Source of the DNA: Flavobacterium cyclinae
Lineage (GTDB): Bacteria; Bacteroidota; Bacteroidia; Flavobacteriales; Flavobacteriaceae
Length of the DNA stretch: 64,000 nt
Reading direction: 5' to 3'
Assembly (NCBI RefSeq): GCF_021172145.1
Contig: NZ_CP089095.1
Location: 2,666,001-2,730,000 of the forward strand
In this document: in pieces, positions 45,253-54,374 of the stretch
Layout of the letters: every line of letters starts with the position of its first letter
Position numbering within the stretch: position 1 is the stretch's first letter
Translations under genes and position numbers: made by a program
Notes under the pieces: model-generated
Databases searched by the model: none
What the model was told of the DNA's origin: nothing
Seen by the model: only the letters and a program-made list of their open reading frames with translations

Positions 45253-45720
45253 TTATTTCTTTTTGATAATTTGATTAGCGCCATCAATCCAAACTTTTGG
45301 ACCTCCAGCCACATAACCAGAACTTCCTAAAGCATTTAAATTTACTTTTGCTTCAGCAGTTTTTGTTGCACTTACAAACCAAACGGTTGGATAACCTCTT
45401 ACTTGTAATTGTTGTTGTAATTGTGCATTTTGAGCTTTTACAGCGTCCGTTTGATTATTTTTTCTAGGAAAATCTAGCTCCACTAGAACCACATTTTCTT
45501 TTGCCCATTTGATAAATTCTGGGGTTTTAAATACCTCTTTTTGCAAACGAATACACCATCCGCACCAATCTGAACCGGTAAAAAACAAGAATAATGGTTT
45601 ATTTTCTTTAATTGAAATATCCGTTGCTTTAGACATATCAGTATGCCAAGTTAATTCTTCTTGCGCTTGTATTGACATACTCGTCAAAGTTAAAAACGCT
45701 ATAAATAAAATCTTTCTCAT
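45253..45720 (-). CDS. Exported thioredoxin-fold protein
   Basis: The 155-residue protein has a signal peptide (MRKILFIAFLTLTSMSIQA) and a thioredoxin-like domain with redox motif WCGWC in FTGSDWCGWCIRLQKEVF near residue 48, followed by VLVELDFPRKN and a cis-Pro loop (RGYPTVWFVSA). It probably handles disulfides in the periplasm. The family has no more specific function visible. It converges with comEC: only two bases separate the stop codons, and its terminator is inside comEC. Confidence 0.85.
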   Translation of the reverse strand: MRKILFIAFLTLTSMSIQAQEELTWHTDMSKATDISIKENKPLFLFFTGSDWCGWCIRLQKEVFKTPEFIKWAKENVVLVELDFPRKNNQTDAVKAQNAQLQQQLQVRGYPTVWFVSATKTAEAKVNLNALGSSGYVAGGPKVWIDGANQIIKKK

Positions 45721-45773
45721 ATTGTAAATTTATAAAAACAAAATTAATCAAATAAAATGCCAAAAAAAGTTAG

Positions 45774-47276
45774 CTACTTAACTTCTTGCATTAATTTTCT
45801 AACTAAAGGTGAAATAATTATTAATAACAAACCTGCAATTAATGCATAAATCGCTAATTGTTGGTAACCATCAGCATAGGTATTCAATTTTTCTAAGTTA
45901 GTCATATTCTTAGAAGCACTTGCAATATTTGCTCCTAATAAACCTGCAAAATATTGACCATATGCACTGGCTAAAAACCACATTCCCATAATGACTGCTT
46001 GCGTTTTTTGGGGAGATAATTTTGTCATTGCACTCATTCCAATAGGCGATAAACACAATTCTCCAAATGTAATTACAAACCATCCGAATGTAAACAAATC
46101 TAAAGACGTTTTACCATCTGGACCAGCAAAAAACTTGGTATAGTAAAACACCCAAAAACCTCCAGCTAAAAACAGAAAGGCCAAACCAAATTTGATAATG
46201 GTATTGGGTTCAATCTTTTTCTTTGCCATCCAAAGCCAAACCATACCCACTAATGCTGCAAAGGCAATTACAAAAAAGGAGTTTGCTGAGTTGTTTACTC
46301 CATTAGGATCTAAAGGAATTCCTAAAACTGTATTATTTAGATTTTCAGCAGCAAAATCACTTAATGAACCTCCACTTTGTTCAAAAAAGGCCCAAAAAAC
46401 AATTGAAAACAGCATAAAAATTACTGCTGCGATCAATTTTTTATTTTCAGCTAATGAAAACCCACGCATCTCATAAGCCAAATACAATATTGAAAAAGGC
46501 CCAATAGTATACATAAAATAGTCTGTATAAACCGTATTAGAAACCATTACAATAATTATTGGAATAATTAAAATTGATCCTACATAAGTAGACCACTCAT
46601 AAATTTTTCTTTTACCCGATTCAATATGTAGCAATGGAGACAAGCCAATATTACCTAAACTTTTTTGAGTTTGAGTAAACGTCATTAAACTAACTACCAT
46701 GACAACAGCTGCTAATCCAAATGCAATATTCCATTCTAAACCATTTGGAATAATGGAAGCTAACATTTCTCTTTTCCCAACAGCAATACAAATATAACCA
46801 CCAATTAAAGCTCCTAAGTTAACTCCAGCATAGAAGAGAGAAAATCCAGCATCAGTTCTAGAATCACCTTCTCTATAAAGCTTGCCAACCATAGAAGAAA
46901 TATTAGGTTTAAAAAAACCTGTTCCTACAATGGTAAAACTTACTCCTACAAAAAACATTGATTTTGGATCAATAGCTAAGATTAAACTTCCAATAATCAT
47001 TAATATTCCTCCCCAAAATAAGGATTTTCTGAATCCAAATATTTTATCAGCAAACAATCCTCCTATAAATGTAAAAGCATATACCCATGCTTGAGTAGCT
47101 CCATATTGAAGATTTGCAGTCTCTTTGTCCATCAATAAATGATGCACCATGTAGAAGTAAAGCATTCCGCGCATTCCGTAAAAACAGAAACGCTCCCACA
47201 TTTCACTAAAGAACAAATACCAAAGTTGCTTTGGATATTTACCTTCAAAATTCTGAATTTCCTCTATTGTTTGCAT
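45774..47276 (-). CDS. POT family proton-dependent oligopeptide transporter
   Basis: The 500-residue protein has 12 or more helices and the POT signatures: the FYGMRGMLYFYMVH block after SEMWERFCF near residue 24 (ExxERFxxY), GGLFADKIFGFRKSLFWGG near 71 and GTGFFKPNISSMVGKLYREG near 117. It imports di- and tripeptides with protons. It is the shortest of three adjacent POT genes and begins one base after the stop of the second. No terminator separates those two. Confidence 0.92.
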   Translation of the reverse strand: MQTIEEIQNFEGKYPKQLWYLFFSEMWERFCFYGMRGMLYFYMVHHLLMDKETANLQYGATQAWVYAFTFIGGLFADKIFGFRKSLFWGGILMIIGSLILAIDPKSMFFVGVSFTIVGTGFFKPNISSMVGKLYREGDSRTDAGFSLFYAGVNLGALIGGYICIAVGKREMLASIIPNGLEWNIAFGLAAVVMVVSLMTFTQTQKSLGNIGLSPLLHIESGKRKIYEWSTYVGSILIIPIIIVMVSNTVYTDYFMYTIGPFSILYLAYEMRGFSLAENKKLIAAVIFMLFSIVFWAFFEQSGGSLSDFAAENLNNTVLGIPLDPNGVNNSANSFFVIAFAALVGMVWLWMAKKKIEPNTIIKFGLAFLFLAGGFWVFYYTKFFAGPDGKTSLDLFTFGWFVITFGELCLSPIGMSAMTKLSPQKTQAVIMGMWFLASAYGQYFAGLLGANIASASKNMTNLEKLNTYADGYQQLAIYALIAGLLLIIISPLVRKLMQEVK

Positions 47277-47277
47277 C

Positions 47278-48936
47278 TTAATGAATTCCTTTTTCTTGCA
47301 TTACTTTATTTAGTTGTTTTAATAAAACAAACATTAATAAAGTAGCAAACATTAATAATCCGAAGTTTACCCAAAAGAAGTCCTGCTTATTGTCATATGT
47401 ATCCCAAAGACTTGCTAATACACCACTCAATTTATTTCCTATTGAAGTTGACAAGAACCACCCACCCATCATTAATGAAGTGATATTCGTTGGGCTTAGT
47501 TTTGACACTACAGATAACCCCATCGGACTCAAGAACAATTCTCCGATTGTTATAACCCCATAATTTGCTACTAGCCACCAAACGCTCACTTTTTCTGTTC
47601 CGTTTGCTCCCATGTTAACTGCAGCAACCATCACTAAAACGGATAAAGCAGAAATTAATAATCCGAATGCAATTTTAGTAGGTGTTGAAGGTTCTTTCTT
47701 TCTATTTCTTAAAAATGTAAAGAACGCTACAACTAATGGTGTTAAAATAATTACCCAACCTGGATTGATTGATTGACTTAAATTGGTTGCCCAAAGCGAT
47801 ACTTTTGAACCTTCTTCTGGCAATTTATCTTTGGCAACGTTTCTGAAATAAACGGGATAATCCACTGTTTTTTGAACTTCTCCATCTACTTTTTGAATAC
47901 GAAAAATCGCATCGTATAATTCAACAGTGTCTTTTTTGTATTCTACTTCTTTAGCCAATTTTAATCCACTGAAAACGGTTTGAGTGGTTCCTGTGATTTC
48001 TCTATCTGTATAACGGTCTGCCCATGTATTTAATGCAGAGCCATTCAATTTGAAAACACCCCAGAATAAAATTACCACTGCGAAAATGGTTAACAAAGCT
48101 CCAATTGGTCTTTTATCTTCCGTTTTGGCTTTAAAATATAAACTTCCGTAAAAGAAAATTACTGGAATACATGCAAAAATAAAAGCATCTGTACTATCAG
48201 AACCAAAAATATAACCGCTTGGATTTGCTTCCGAGGTTACTCCTTTAATTAACCAACCAATTACTCCAAAAACAGCAGATGGAACTAATATAAACATTAC
48301 AATTTTCCAGAATGGCATGTCGCCAGCTTGTACTCCTTTCTTTTCAGTTTTATCTCCGTAATGTTTTGTTCCTAGTAAGAAAACAATAACCCCTACTATC
48401 ATTCCAACTCCAGCCGCCATAAAAGCGTACTGCCAACCTAATAAAATTTGTAATGCAGCTCCAAAGAAGTTACAAATAAAAGCTCCAACATTAATTCCCA
48501 TGTAGAAAATGTTGTAGCCTTCGTCTTTTTTATCTTTAAACTTATCATCAGTATAAAAATTACCTAAAAGAGTAGAAATATTTGGCTTAAAAAAACCATT
48601 ACCTACAATTACTAATGTCATAGCGATGTAAAGTATAGTAATATCATGAATTCCCATCATGAAATAACCTGCTCCCATCATTAAACCACCTATAACGATG
48701 GATTTTTTATATCCCCAATATCTATCAGCAACTAATCCCCCAATAAAAGGAGTTAAAAAGACTAAAGCAATGAATGTTCCGTATAAATCGGATGCTTCTT
48801 TTTCTGTCATAGCGAATCCAGCTTCAACATCTTTAAGATATAAAGTAAAAATACCAATCATTAAATAGTAACCGAAACGCTCCCACATTTCAGATAAAAA
48901 CAAGTAAGGCAATGCTTTAGGATGACTTTTCCACAT
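47278..48936 (-). CDS. POT family proton-dependent oligopeptide transporter
   Basis: The 552-residue protein carries the same POT signatures: SEMWERFGYYLMIGIFTLYL near residue 15, GGLVADRYWGYKKSIVIGGL near 61 and GNGFFKPNISTLLGNFYTDD near 108. An insert (about 320-400; DAIFRIQKVDGEVQKT, YFRNVAKDKLPEEG) between middle helices is specific to this copy and likely faces the periplasm. The upstream POT gene is separated by a terminator, so this gene and its downstream partner form their own unit. It is a candidate to have a different substrate range. Confidence 0.93.
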   Translation of the reverse strand: MWKSHPKALPYLFLSEMWERFGYYLMIGIFTLYLKDVEAGFAMTEKEASDLYGTFIALVFLTPFIGGLVADRYWGYKKSIVIGGLMMGAGYFMMGIHDITILYIAMTLVIVGNGFFKPNISTLLGNFYTDDKFKDKKDEGYNIFYMGINVGAFICNFFGAALQILLGWQYAFMAAGVGMIVGVIVFLLGTKHYGDKTEKKGVQAGDMPFWKIVMFILVPSAVFGVIGWLIKGVTSEANPSGYIFGSDSTDAFIFACIPVIFFYGSLYFKAKTEDKRPIGALLTIFAVVILFWGVFKLNGSALNTWADRYTDREITGTTQTVFSGLKLAKEVEYKKDTVELYDAIFRIQKVDGEVQKTVDYPVYFRNVAKDKLPEEGSKVSLWATNLSQSINPGWVIILTPLVVAFFTFLRNRKKEPSTPTKIAFGLLISALSVLVMVAAVNMGANGTEKVSVWWLVANYGVITIGELFLSPMGLSVVSKLSPTNITSLMMGGWFLSTSIGNKLSGVLASLWDTYDNKQDFFWVNFGLLMFATLLMFVLLKQLNKVMQEKGIH

Positions 48937-48950
48937 AATTTATTGTATTA

Positions 48951-48984
48951 AAAAAACAAACCTACAAGGGTTTCTTGTAGGTTT
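48951..48984 (-). terminator. Terminator between two POT genes
   Basis: AAACCTACAAG (48958-48968) and CTTGTAGGTTT (48974-48984) form a perfect 11-bp stem with a 5-base loop and a T tract on the minus strand (48951-48957). Confidence 0.85.
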
Positions 48985-49014
48985 GAAAGATATAAAAAAA
49001 TATTTTAATTACAA

Positions 49015-50733
49015 TTAAGTAATACCATTCATCATTTTTTTCAATCTAGGAGATAAAACAGCTAAAATTACAGCAGCAATACCACACAAAATAACAAAAA
49101 CCATAAAAAACTCATATAAATTATGGATTTCAAAACCTCCAAAAGATGTATATTCCATAGGTAATTGCTCTTTTTCAAATAAAGCTACTTGTTCAGCACT
49201 TAAGGTTACTTTTTTATCTAAAACGTCTTGAAGATTAACTCCTAAAGTTTCCGCTTTTTGGAATTTATCTCCAGTTGCAGGAATAATTGCTCCTAATGAA
49301 CCCGCTAAAGCATAACCCGCTGCATTTGAAATAAAGAAAACTCCATACAATAAAGACGCAAAACGTTTAGGTGCTAATTTACCAACCAATGATAATCCGA
49401 TTGGTGACAAACAAAGTTCACCCATTGTTTGGATTAAGTACAATAACATTAACCATTTGATTGCTAATAATCCAGAATTTCCTAAATCTTTAACATTGTG
49501 TGCGATGATAAAATAACTCAAAGCAATTAAAGCTAATCCCATTGCTTGTTTTAATGGAGAAACAGGCTCTTTACCATTTGCTCTTAATTTATCCCATAAT
49601 AAACTGAATGGTAACGCCAACATTACAACAAAAATACCATTAAAAATTTGCACCATTGATGGTGGCATATTCCAACCAAAAATATCTCTATCAGTTTGAT
49701 TATCCGCAATAAACGTTAACGATGAACCTGCTTGTTCAAACGCAGCCCAGAAAAAGATAATAAAGAACGAAACAATATAAATTACCCAAATACGCTGTCT
49801 TTCTACTTTATTTTCAGCCGAACTCATAATTAAGTAAGCTAAAGCAATACCAGCAGAATAAATAAATGGATAAATTATTCCTTTAATTAATTGGCCCATT
49901 GCAACATCTGAAAAACCAAATTCACCCACTAATAAATATCTAAAGACAAAGAATAAAGCTGCAAAAATTCCTATTGCAGTACCAATAGCTGCTCCTGTAA
50001 ATTTAGCTGTTTGTGTTTCACCTTCTTCAAAGTCCTCTGCTTCATTATTTTTTGGTAAACCTCCAATTGGTCTTCCTTCTGGTGTTACTACATATTTGTT
50101 TTTCAACATAAAAAAAGTAACCGTTCCAATAATCATTGCAATTGAAGCTGCTAAGAATCCCCATTTAAACGCAAAGATATCTCTAACTCCAGTTACTTCG
50201 TCTTTAACATCTCCAACCCAAGGACAAATAAATTGACCTAAAAACGCTCCGATATTAATTCCCATATAGAAAATAGTAAAAGCAGAATCTAATTTGTTTT
50301 TTTCTTGTTTTGGATACAAACTTCCAACCATTGATGAAATGTTTGGCTTGAAAAATCCGTTACCGAAAATGATAATAAACAAAGCAATCCACATAAATAA
50401 TTTTGCACTTCCGATGCTAGAATCAAAAGTTGAAGCACTAATAAACAAAAGGAATTGTCCAATTGCCATTAATGTTCCTCCTAACATTATACTATATCTA
50501 TTCCCTATGTATTTATCTGAAATAAATCCTCCTAAAAGTGGCGTTAAATAACACAATGCTAAAAATCCACCATAAATAATGGCTGCGTCTGCTTCTTTAA
50601 TCAATAATGAATTTACCATGAACAATGTTAAGATTGCTCGCATTCCGTAGAAATTGAAACGCTCCCACATTTCGGTTCCAAATAAAACCCATAGTCCTTT
50701 TGGATGGCTTTGTTTTGCTGCTACTTCACTCAT
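49015..50733 (-). CDS. POT family proton-dependent oligopeptide transporter
   Basis: The 572-residue protein has the same POT blocks: TEMWERFNFYGMRAILTLFM near residue 20, GGFISDKYIGNRYSIMLGGT near 67 and GNGFFKPNISSMVGSLYPKQ near 125. A loop of about 40 residues (residues ~480-525, IIPATGDKFQKAETLGVNLQ) with acidic and helical character lies before the last helices. The gene lies 25 bases after the DPP IV-type peptidase gene, so the two are probably co-transcribed: the peptidase would supply dipeptides and this carrier would import them. Confidence 0.93.
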   Translation of the reverse strand: MSEVAAKQSHPKGLWVLFGTEMWERFNFYGMRAILTLFMVNSLLIKEADAAIIYGGFLALCYLTPLLGGFISDKYIGNRYSIMLGGTLMAIGQFLLFISASTFDSSIGSAKLFMWIALFIIIFGNGFFKPNISSMVGSLYPKQEKNKLDSAFTIFYMGINIGAFLGQFICPWVGDVKDEVTGVRDIFAFKWGFLAASIAMIIGTVTFFMLKNKYVVTPEGRPIGGLPKNNEAEDFEEGETQTAKFTGAAIGTAIGIFAALFFVFRYLLVGEFGFSDVAMGQLIKGIIYPFIYSAGIALAYLIMSSAENKVERQRIWVIYIVSFFIIFFWAAFEQAGSSLTFIADNQTDRDIFGWNMPPSMVQIFNGIFVVMLALPFSLLWDKLRANGKEPVSPLKQAMGLALIALSYFIIAHNVKDLGNSGLLAIKWLMLLYLIQTMGELCLSPIGLSLVGKLAPKRFASLLYGVFFISNAAGYALAGSLGAIIPATGDKFQKAETLGVNLQDVLDKKVTLSAEQVALFEKEQLPMEYTSFGGFEIHNLYEFFMVFVILCGIAAVILAVLSPRLKKMMNGIT

Positions 50734-50758
50734 ATAATTTGTTTTAGTTTATTGGTTA

Positions 50759-52930
50759 TTATAATTTTTCTTTAATGAAATTCGTCATTTTAGTGTACAA
50801 TTGTAAACGAGTTTTTCCGCCGTAAATTCCGTGGTTTTTGTCAGGATAAATAGCCCAATCAAATTGTTTGTTGGCTTGTACTAATGCTTCCACCATTTTC
50901 ATTGTATTTTGAACGTGTACATTGTCATCCGCTGTACCATGAACTAATAAGAAGTTTCCTTTTAATTTATTTACGTGATTAATTGGCGAATTGTTATCGT
51001 ATCCACTTGCATTTTCTTGTGGCGTTTGCATATAACGCTCGGTGTAAATACTATCATAATATCTCCAAGAAGTTACTGGAGCTACAGCAATTGCCATTTT
51101 GAATACATCAGCACCTTGGAACAAACAGTTAGACGACATGAATCCGCCATAACTCCATCCAAAAATTCCAATTCTTGATGCATCTACATAATTGTATTTT
51201 CCAATTACTTTAGCCGCATCGATTTGATCTTCAACTTCGTATTTTCCTAATTCTTTATAAGTGCATTTCTTAAAAGCAGCACCTTTATAACCTGTTCCTC
51301 TACCATCAACACAAGCTACAATATAACCTTGTTGCGCTAACATCATAAACCAATAATCATTAATCCCATTCCAAGTATTGGCTACCTGTTGCGAGCCTGG
51401 CCCTGAATATTGAAACATGAAAACGGGATATTTTTTTGAAGCATCAAAATTTTTCGGTTTAATCATCCAAGCATTTAGCTGATGTCCTTTTTCAGTTGTT
51501 AAAACAAAAAATTCTTTTGAAGTTACATCGTATTTTGCCAACTTTTGCTCTACTGCTTCGTTAGAAACAATAGTTTTGATTACGGCTCCTGATTTTGAAT
51601 CATTCAACGTATACATAGGTGCCGACGTAGCACTTGAATATGAATTGATAAAGTATTGGAAATTTGGACTAAAAGTTGCCGAATTGGTTCCTGTTTTTGA
51701 TGATAATCTAACTTTTGATTTTCCATCAACCTTTATTGCATAAACATCTCTATTAATTGAACCATTTTCAACCGATTGATAATAAATCATTCCTGATTTT
51801 TCGTCAAAACCATAATAGTTTGTTACTTCCCATTTTCCAGAAGTAATTTGTTTTTTCAATTTACCTGATTTATCATAGTGGTAAATATGATTGAATCCGT
51901 CTTTTTCTGATGTCCAAATAAAACTATTGTCTTTTAAAAACGTTAAATTATCCGTAATATCAACATAAGCGGCATCTTTTTCGTTTAAAACGATTTTTGT
52001 TGTTCCTGCATTCGCGTCAACAAAATGCAAGTCCAAATTATTTTGGTGACGATTCAGAACTTGAACACTTAATACAGCAGCATCATTCGTCCATTTGATT
52101 CTTGGAATATAAAAATCTTTATAAGAACCTAAGTTGATTTTCTTAGTAGTTCCTGATTTTAAATCGAAAATATGTAAGGAAACAATCGCGTTTTTTTCAC
52201 CTGCTTTTGGATATTTAAAAACGGTTTGAGTGGGATATAATCCTTCATTATACATATCCATTGAAAATTCTGGAACTTCAGTTTCATCAAATTTTATGTA
52301 AGCAATTTTAGTGCCCGTTACATTCCAATCATATGCTTTTACGAAAGCGAACTCTTCTTCATAAACCCAATCCGTTATACCATTAATGATTTTATTTTTT
52401 TGGCCGTCTTGCGTCAATTGCACCTTTACTCCTGATGACAAATCATGAACATAAAGATTGTTTTCAAAAGCATAAGCCACTTTAGTTCCATCAGCGCTAA
52501 ATGTTGGCTCTTGTATAGCATTTGCAGTAAAACTACTTACCGTTTTTGAGGGAATATCGTAAATATAGTATTCAGCTGTAAACGAATGACGAAAAATAGG
52601 ATTGGAATTGGTAGCAATTAAAATCTTTTTCTCATTTTTATCAAAAGTGTAGCTGTCAATTGATTTTACCTCGTTATGATTTTTAGTATCAAAAAGTGTA
52701 CTCACTTTTTCTAATGTAGCAAAATCATATAAATCAATTTGGTAACTTTTAGAATTTCTGTCATAATTTAAGACCGTATATTGGTTGGTGTTTTTCATAG
52801 CATTTAATGCATCCATACCTTTGGTTCTAAAAGCACCACCCCAAATTTCTTCTAACGTAATTTTTTGTTGTGCTACTACTGATAATGAGCTGAGTACAAA
52901 AAACAATAACGCTATTCTGTAATTTTTCAT
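50759..52930 (-). CDS. Dipeptidyl peptidase IV-type prolyl oligopeptidase (S9B family)
   Basis: The 723-residue protein has a signal peptide (MKNYRIALLFFVLSSLSVVA), an eight-bladed beta-propeller (DPPIV N-terminal domain, residues about 90-440) and an alpha/beta-hydrolase domain. The catalytic triad is visible: Ser in FGWSYGGFMSSNCLF near 595, Asp in VHGTADDNVHV near 668 and His in YPDKNHGIYGG near 700. The conserved EEEFAFVKAYDWNVTGTKI block contributes the substrate-binding Glu pair. It removes X-Pro dipeptides from peptides in the periplasm. It precedes a POT dipeptide transporter. Confidence 0.92.
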   Translation of the reverse strand: MKNYRIALLFFVLSSLSVVAQQKITLEEIWGGAFRTKGMDALNAMKNTNQYTVLNYDRNSKSYQIDLYDFATLEKVSTLFDTKNHNEVKSIDSYTFDKNEKKILIATNSNPIFRHSFTAEYYIYDIPSKTVSSFTANAIQEPTFSADGTKVAYAFENNLYVHDLSSGVKVQLTQDGQKNKIINGITDWVYEEEFAFVKAYDWNVTGTKIAYIKFDETEVPEFSMDMYNEGLYPTQTVFKYPKAGEKNAIVSLHIFDLKSGTTKKINLGSYKDFYIPRIKWTNDAAVLSVQVLNRHQNNLDLHFVDANAGTTKIVLNEKDAAYVDITDNLTFLKDNSFIWTSEKDGFNHIYHYDKSGKLKKQITSGKWEVTNYYGFDEKSGMIYYQSVENGSINRDVYAIKVDGKSKVRLSSKTGTNSATFSPNFQYFINSYSSATSAPMYTLNDSKSGAVIKTIVSNEAVEQKLAKYDVTSKEFFVLTTEKGHQLNAWMIKPKNFDASKKYPVFMFQYSGPGSQQVANTWNGINDYWFMMLAQQGYIVACVDGRGTGYKGAAFKKCTYKELGKYEVEDQIDAAKVIGKYNYVDASRIGIFGWSYGGFMSSNCLFQGADVFKMAIAVAPVTSWRYYDSIYTERYMQTPQENASGYDNNSPINHVNKLKGNFLLVHGTADDNVHVQNTMKMVEALVQANKQFDWAIYPDKNHGIYGGKTRLQLYTKMTNFIKEKL

Positions 52931-53028
52931 AATTTATTTTTCTTAAAAACCCCCAATTTTAGTGATTTTTTTACAATTAATGCAATTTTTGACCAATAAT
53001 TTACAAAAAACTATCAACTTGCTTTTTG

Positions 53029-53036
53029 TATCTTTG
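53029..53036 (+). promoter_or_regulatory. -7 element for the HMG-CoA reductase gene
   Basis: TATCTTTG, 21 bases before the start codon, matches TAnnTTTG. No TTG at the usual distance. Confidence 0.5.
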
Positions 53037-53057
53037 TGTTAAATTTTAAGATTTGCC

Positions 53058-54374
53058 ATGACACAAAACGTAAAAGGTTTCTCTAAACTTTCTAAAGAAG
53101 AAAAAATAAATTGGATTACCAATACTTACTTCACTAACCCTGAAGAAGCAAAAGAAAGCATTATTAAATATTGGAATTCCGATGAAAATTTACAAAAACT
53201 ACACGATGAATTCATAGAAAATACGTTGACCAACTTTTACCTTCCTTATGGAGTAGCACCTAACTTCATTATTAATGGAAAAAGCTACACGATTCCAATG
53301 GCAATTGAAGAAAGTTCGGTTGTGGCAGCCGCTTCAAAAGCAGCAAAATTTTGGGGCGAACGTGGTGGTTTTAAGACCACTATCATTAATACTGAAAAAA
53401 TTGGACAAGTTCATTTTGTGTTTAGCGGAAATACCGAGAAATTAACTGCTTTTTTCAACAAAATAAAACCTATTTTCTTTGAAGACACTCAAGAAATTAC
53501 CAAGAACATGCAAAAGCGTGGTGGCGGAATTTTAGATATTGAACTAAGGGATAAAACCCATGAAATTCCAAATTACTATCAATTACATGCTACGTTTAAT
53601 ACCAAAGATAGTATGGGTGCGAATTTCATTAATACTTGCCTAGAGCAGTTTGCTAAAACATTAGAAAATCAAGCACAAGAATATACTGATTTTTCTTCGG
53701 ATGAAAAAAATATTCAAATTATCATGAGTATTTTAAGTAACTACGTTCCTAATTGCCTTGTTAGAGTGGAAGTTTCTTGTCCGATAAACCAACTTTCGGA
53801 TGATAAAAATATCGATTCAGCTGAATTTGCTCAAAAATTTGCAACAGCAGTTCGCATTGCAGAAGTAGAGCCTTACCGTGCCGTAACGCACAACAAAGGG
53901 ATCATGAACGGAATTGACGCGGTAGTTCTAGCTACTGGAAATGACTTCAGAGCCGTGGAAGCAGGAATTCATGCTTACGCCAGCAAATCGGGACAATATT
54001 CGAGTTTATCACATGTGAAAATTGAAAACGATATTTTTACTTTTTGGATGGAAATTCCATTTGCTCTTGGAACCGTTGGCGGTTTAACTTCCTTACATCC
54101 ATTAGTAAAATTCTCAATGGAATTATTAGGAAAGCCATCGGCAGAAGAACTAATGCAAATTGTAGCAGCGGCTGGATTAGCACAAAACTTTGCAGCGCTT
54201 CGTTCGTTAACCACAACAGGAATTCAACAAGGACATATGAAAATGCACTTGATGAATATTTTAAACCAACACCATGCTACCAAAGAAGAAAAACAAAAAG
54301 TACTAGATTACTTTAAAGACACAACCGTTTCGCATAGTTTAGTAGTAGATTATTTGGAAAAAATCAGAAACTAA
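53058..54374 (+). CDS. Hydroxymethylglutaryl-CoA reductase, class II (bacterial type)
   Basis: The 438-residue product has class II HMG-CoA reductase motifs: YLPYGVAPNFIINGKSYTIP near residue 64, MAIEESSVVAAASKAAKF near 81, and the central GGLTSLHPLVKF and GTVGG of the active-site region near 340. A Lys-Glu-Asp-His catalytic set is expected; MAIEESS supplies the Glu, and HMKMH near 395 the His. It converts HMG-CoA to mevalonate in the mevalonate pathway, or the reverse. The next gene, a GHMP kinase, overlaps by one base (TAATG), suggesting a mevalonate-pathway pair. Confidence 0.9.
   Translation: MTQNVKGFSKLSKEEKINWITNTYFTNPEEAKESIIKYWNSDENLQKLHDEFIENTLTNFYLPYGVAPNFIINGKSYTIPMAIEESSVVAAASKAAKFWGERGGFKTTIINTEKIGQVHFVFSGNTEKLTAFFNKIKPIFFEDTQEITKNMQKRGGGILDIELRDKTHEIPNYYQLHATFNTKDSMGANFINTCLEQFAKTLENQAQEYTDFSSDEKNIQIIMSILSNYVPNCLVRVEVSCPINQLSDDKNIDSAEFAQKFATAVRIAEVEPYRAVTHNKGIMNGIDAVVLATGNDFRAVEAGIHAYASKSGQYSSLSHVKIENDIFTFWMEIPFALGTVGGLTSLHPLVKFSMELLGKPSAEELMQIVAAAGLAQNFAALRSLTTTGIQQGHMKMHLMNILNQHHATKEEKQKVLDYFKDTTVSHSLVVDYLEKIRN

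Noticed and set aside
53058..54374. Diphosphomevalonate decarboxylase as product
   Set aside because: The GVAPNF, GTVGGLTSLHP and MAIEESSVVAAAS blocks identify class II HMG-CoA reductase; the GHMP fold is absent.
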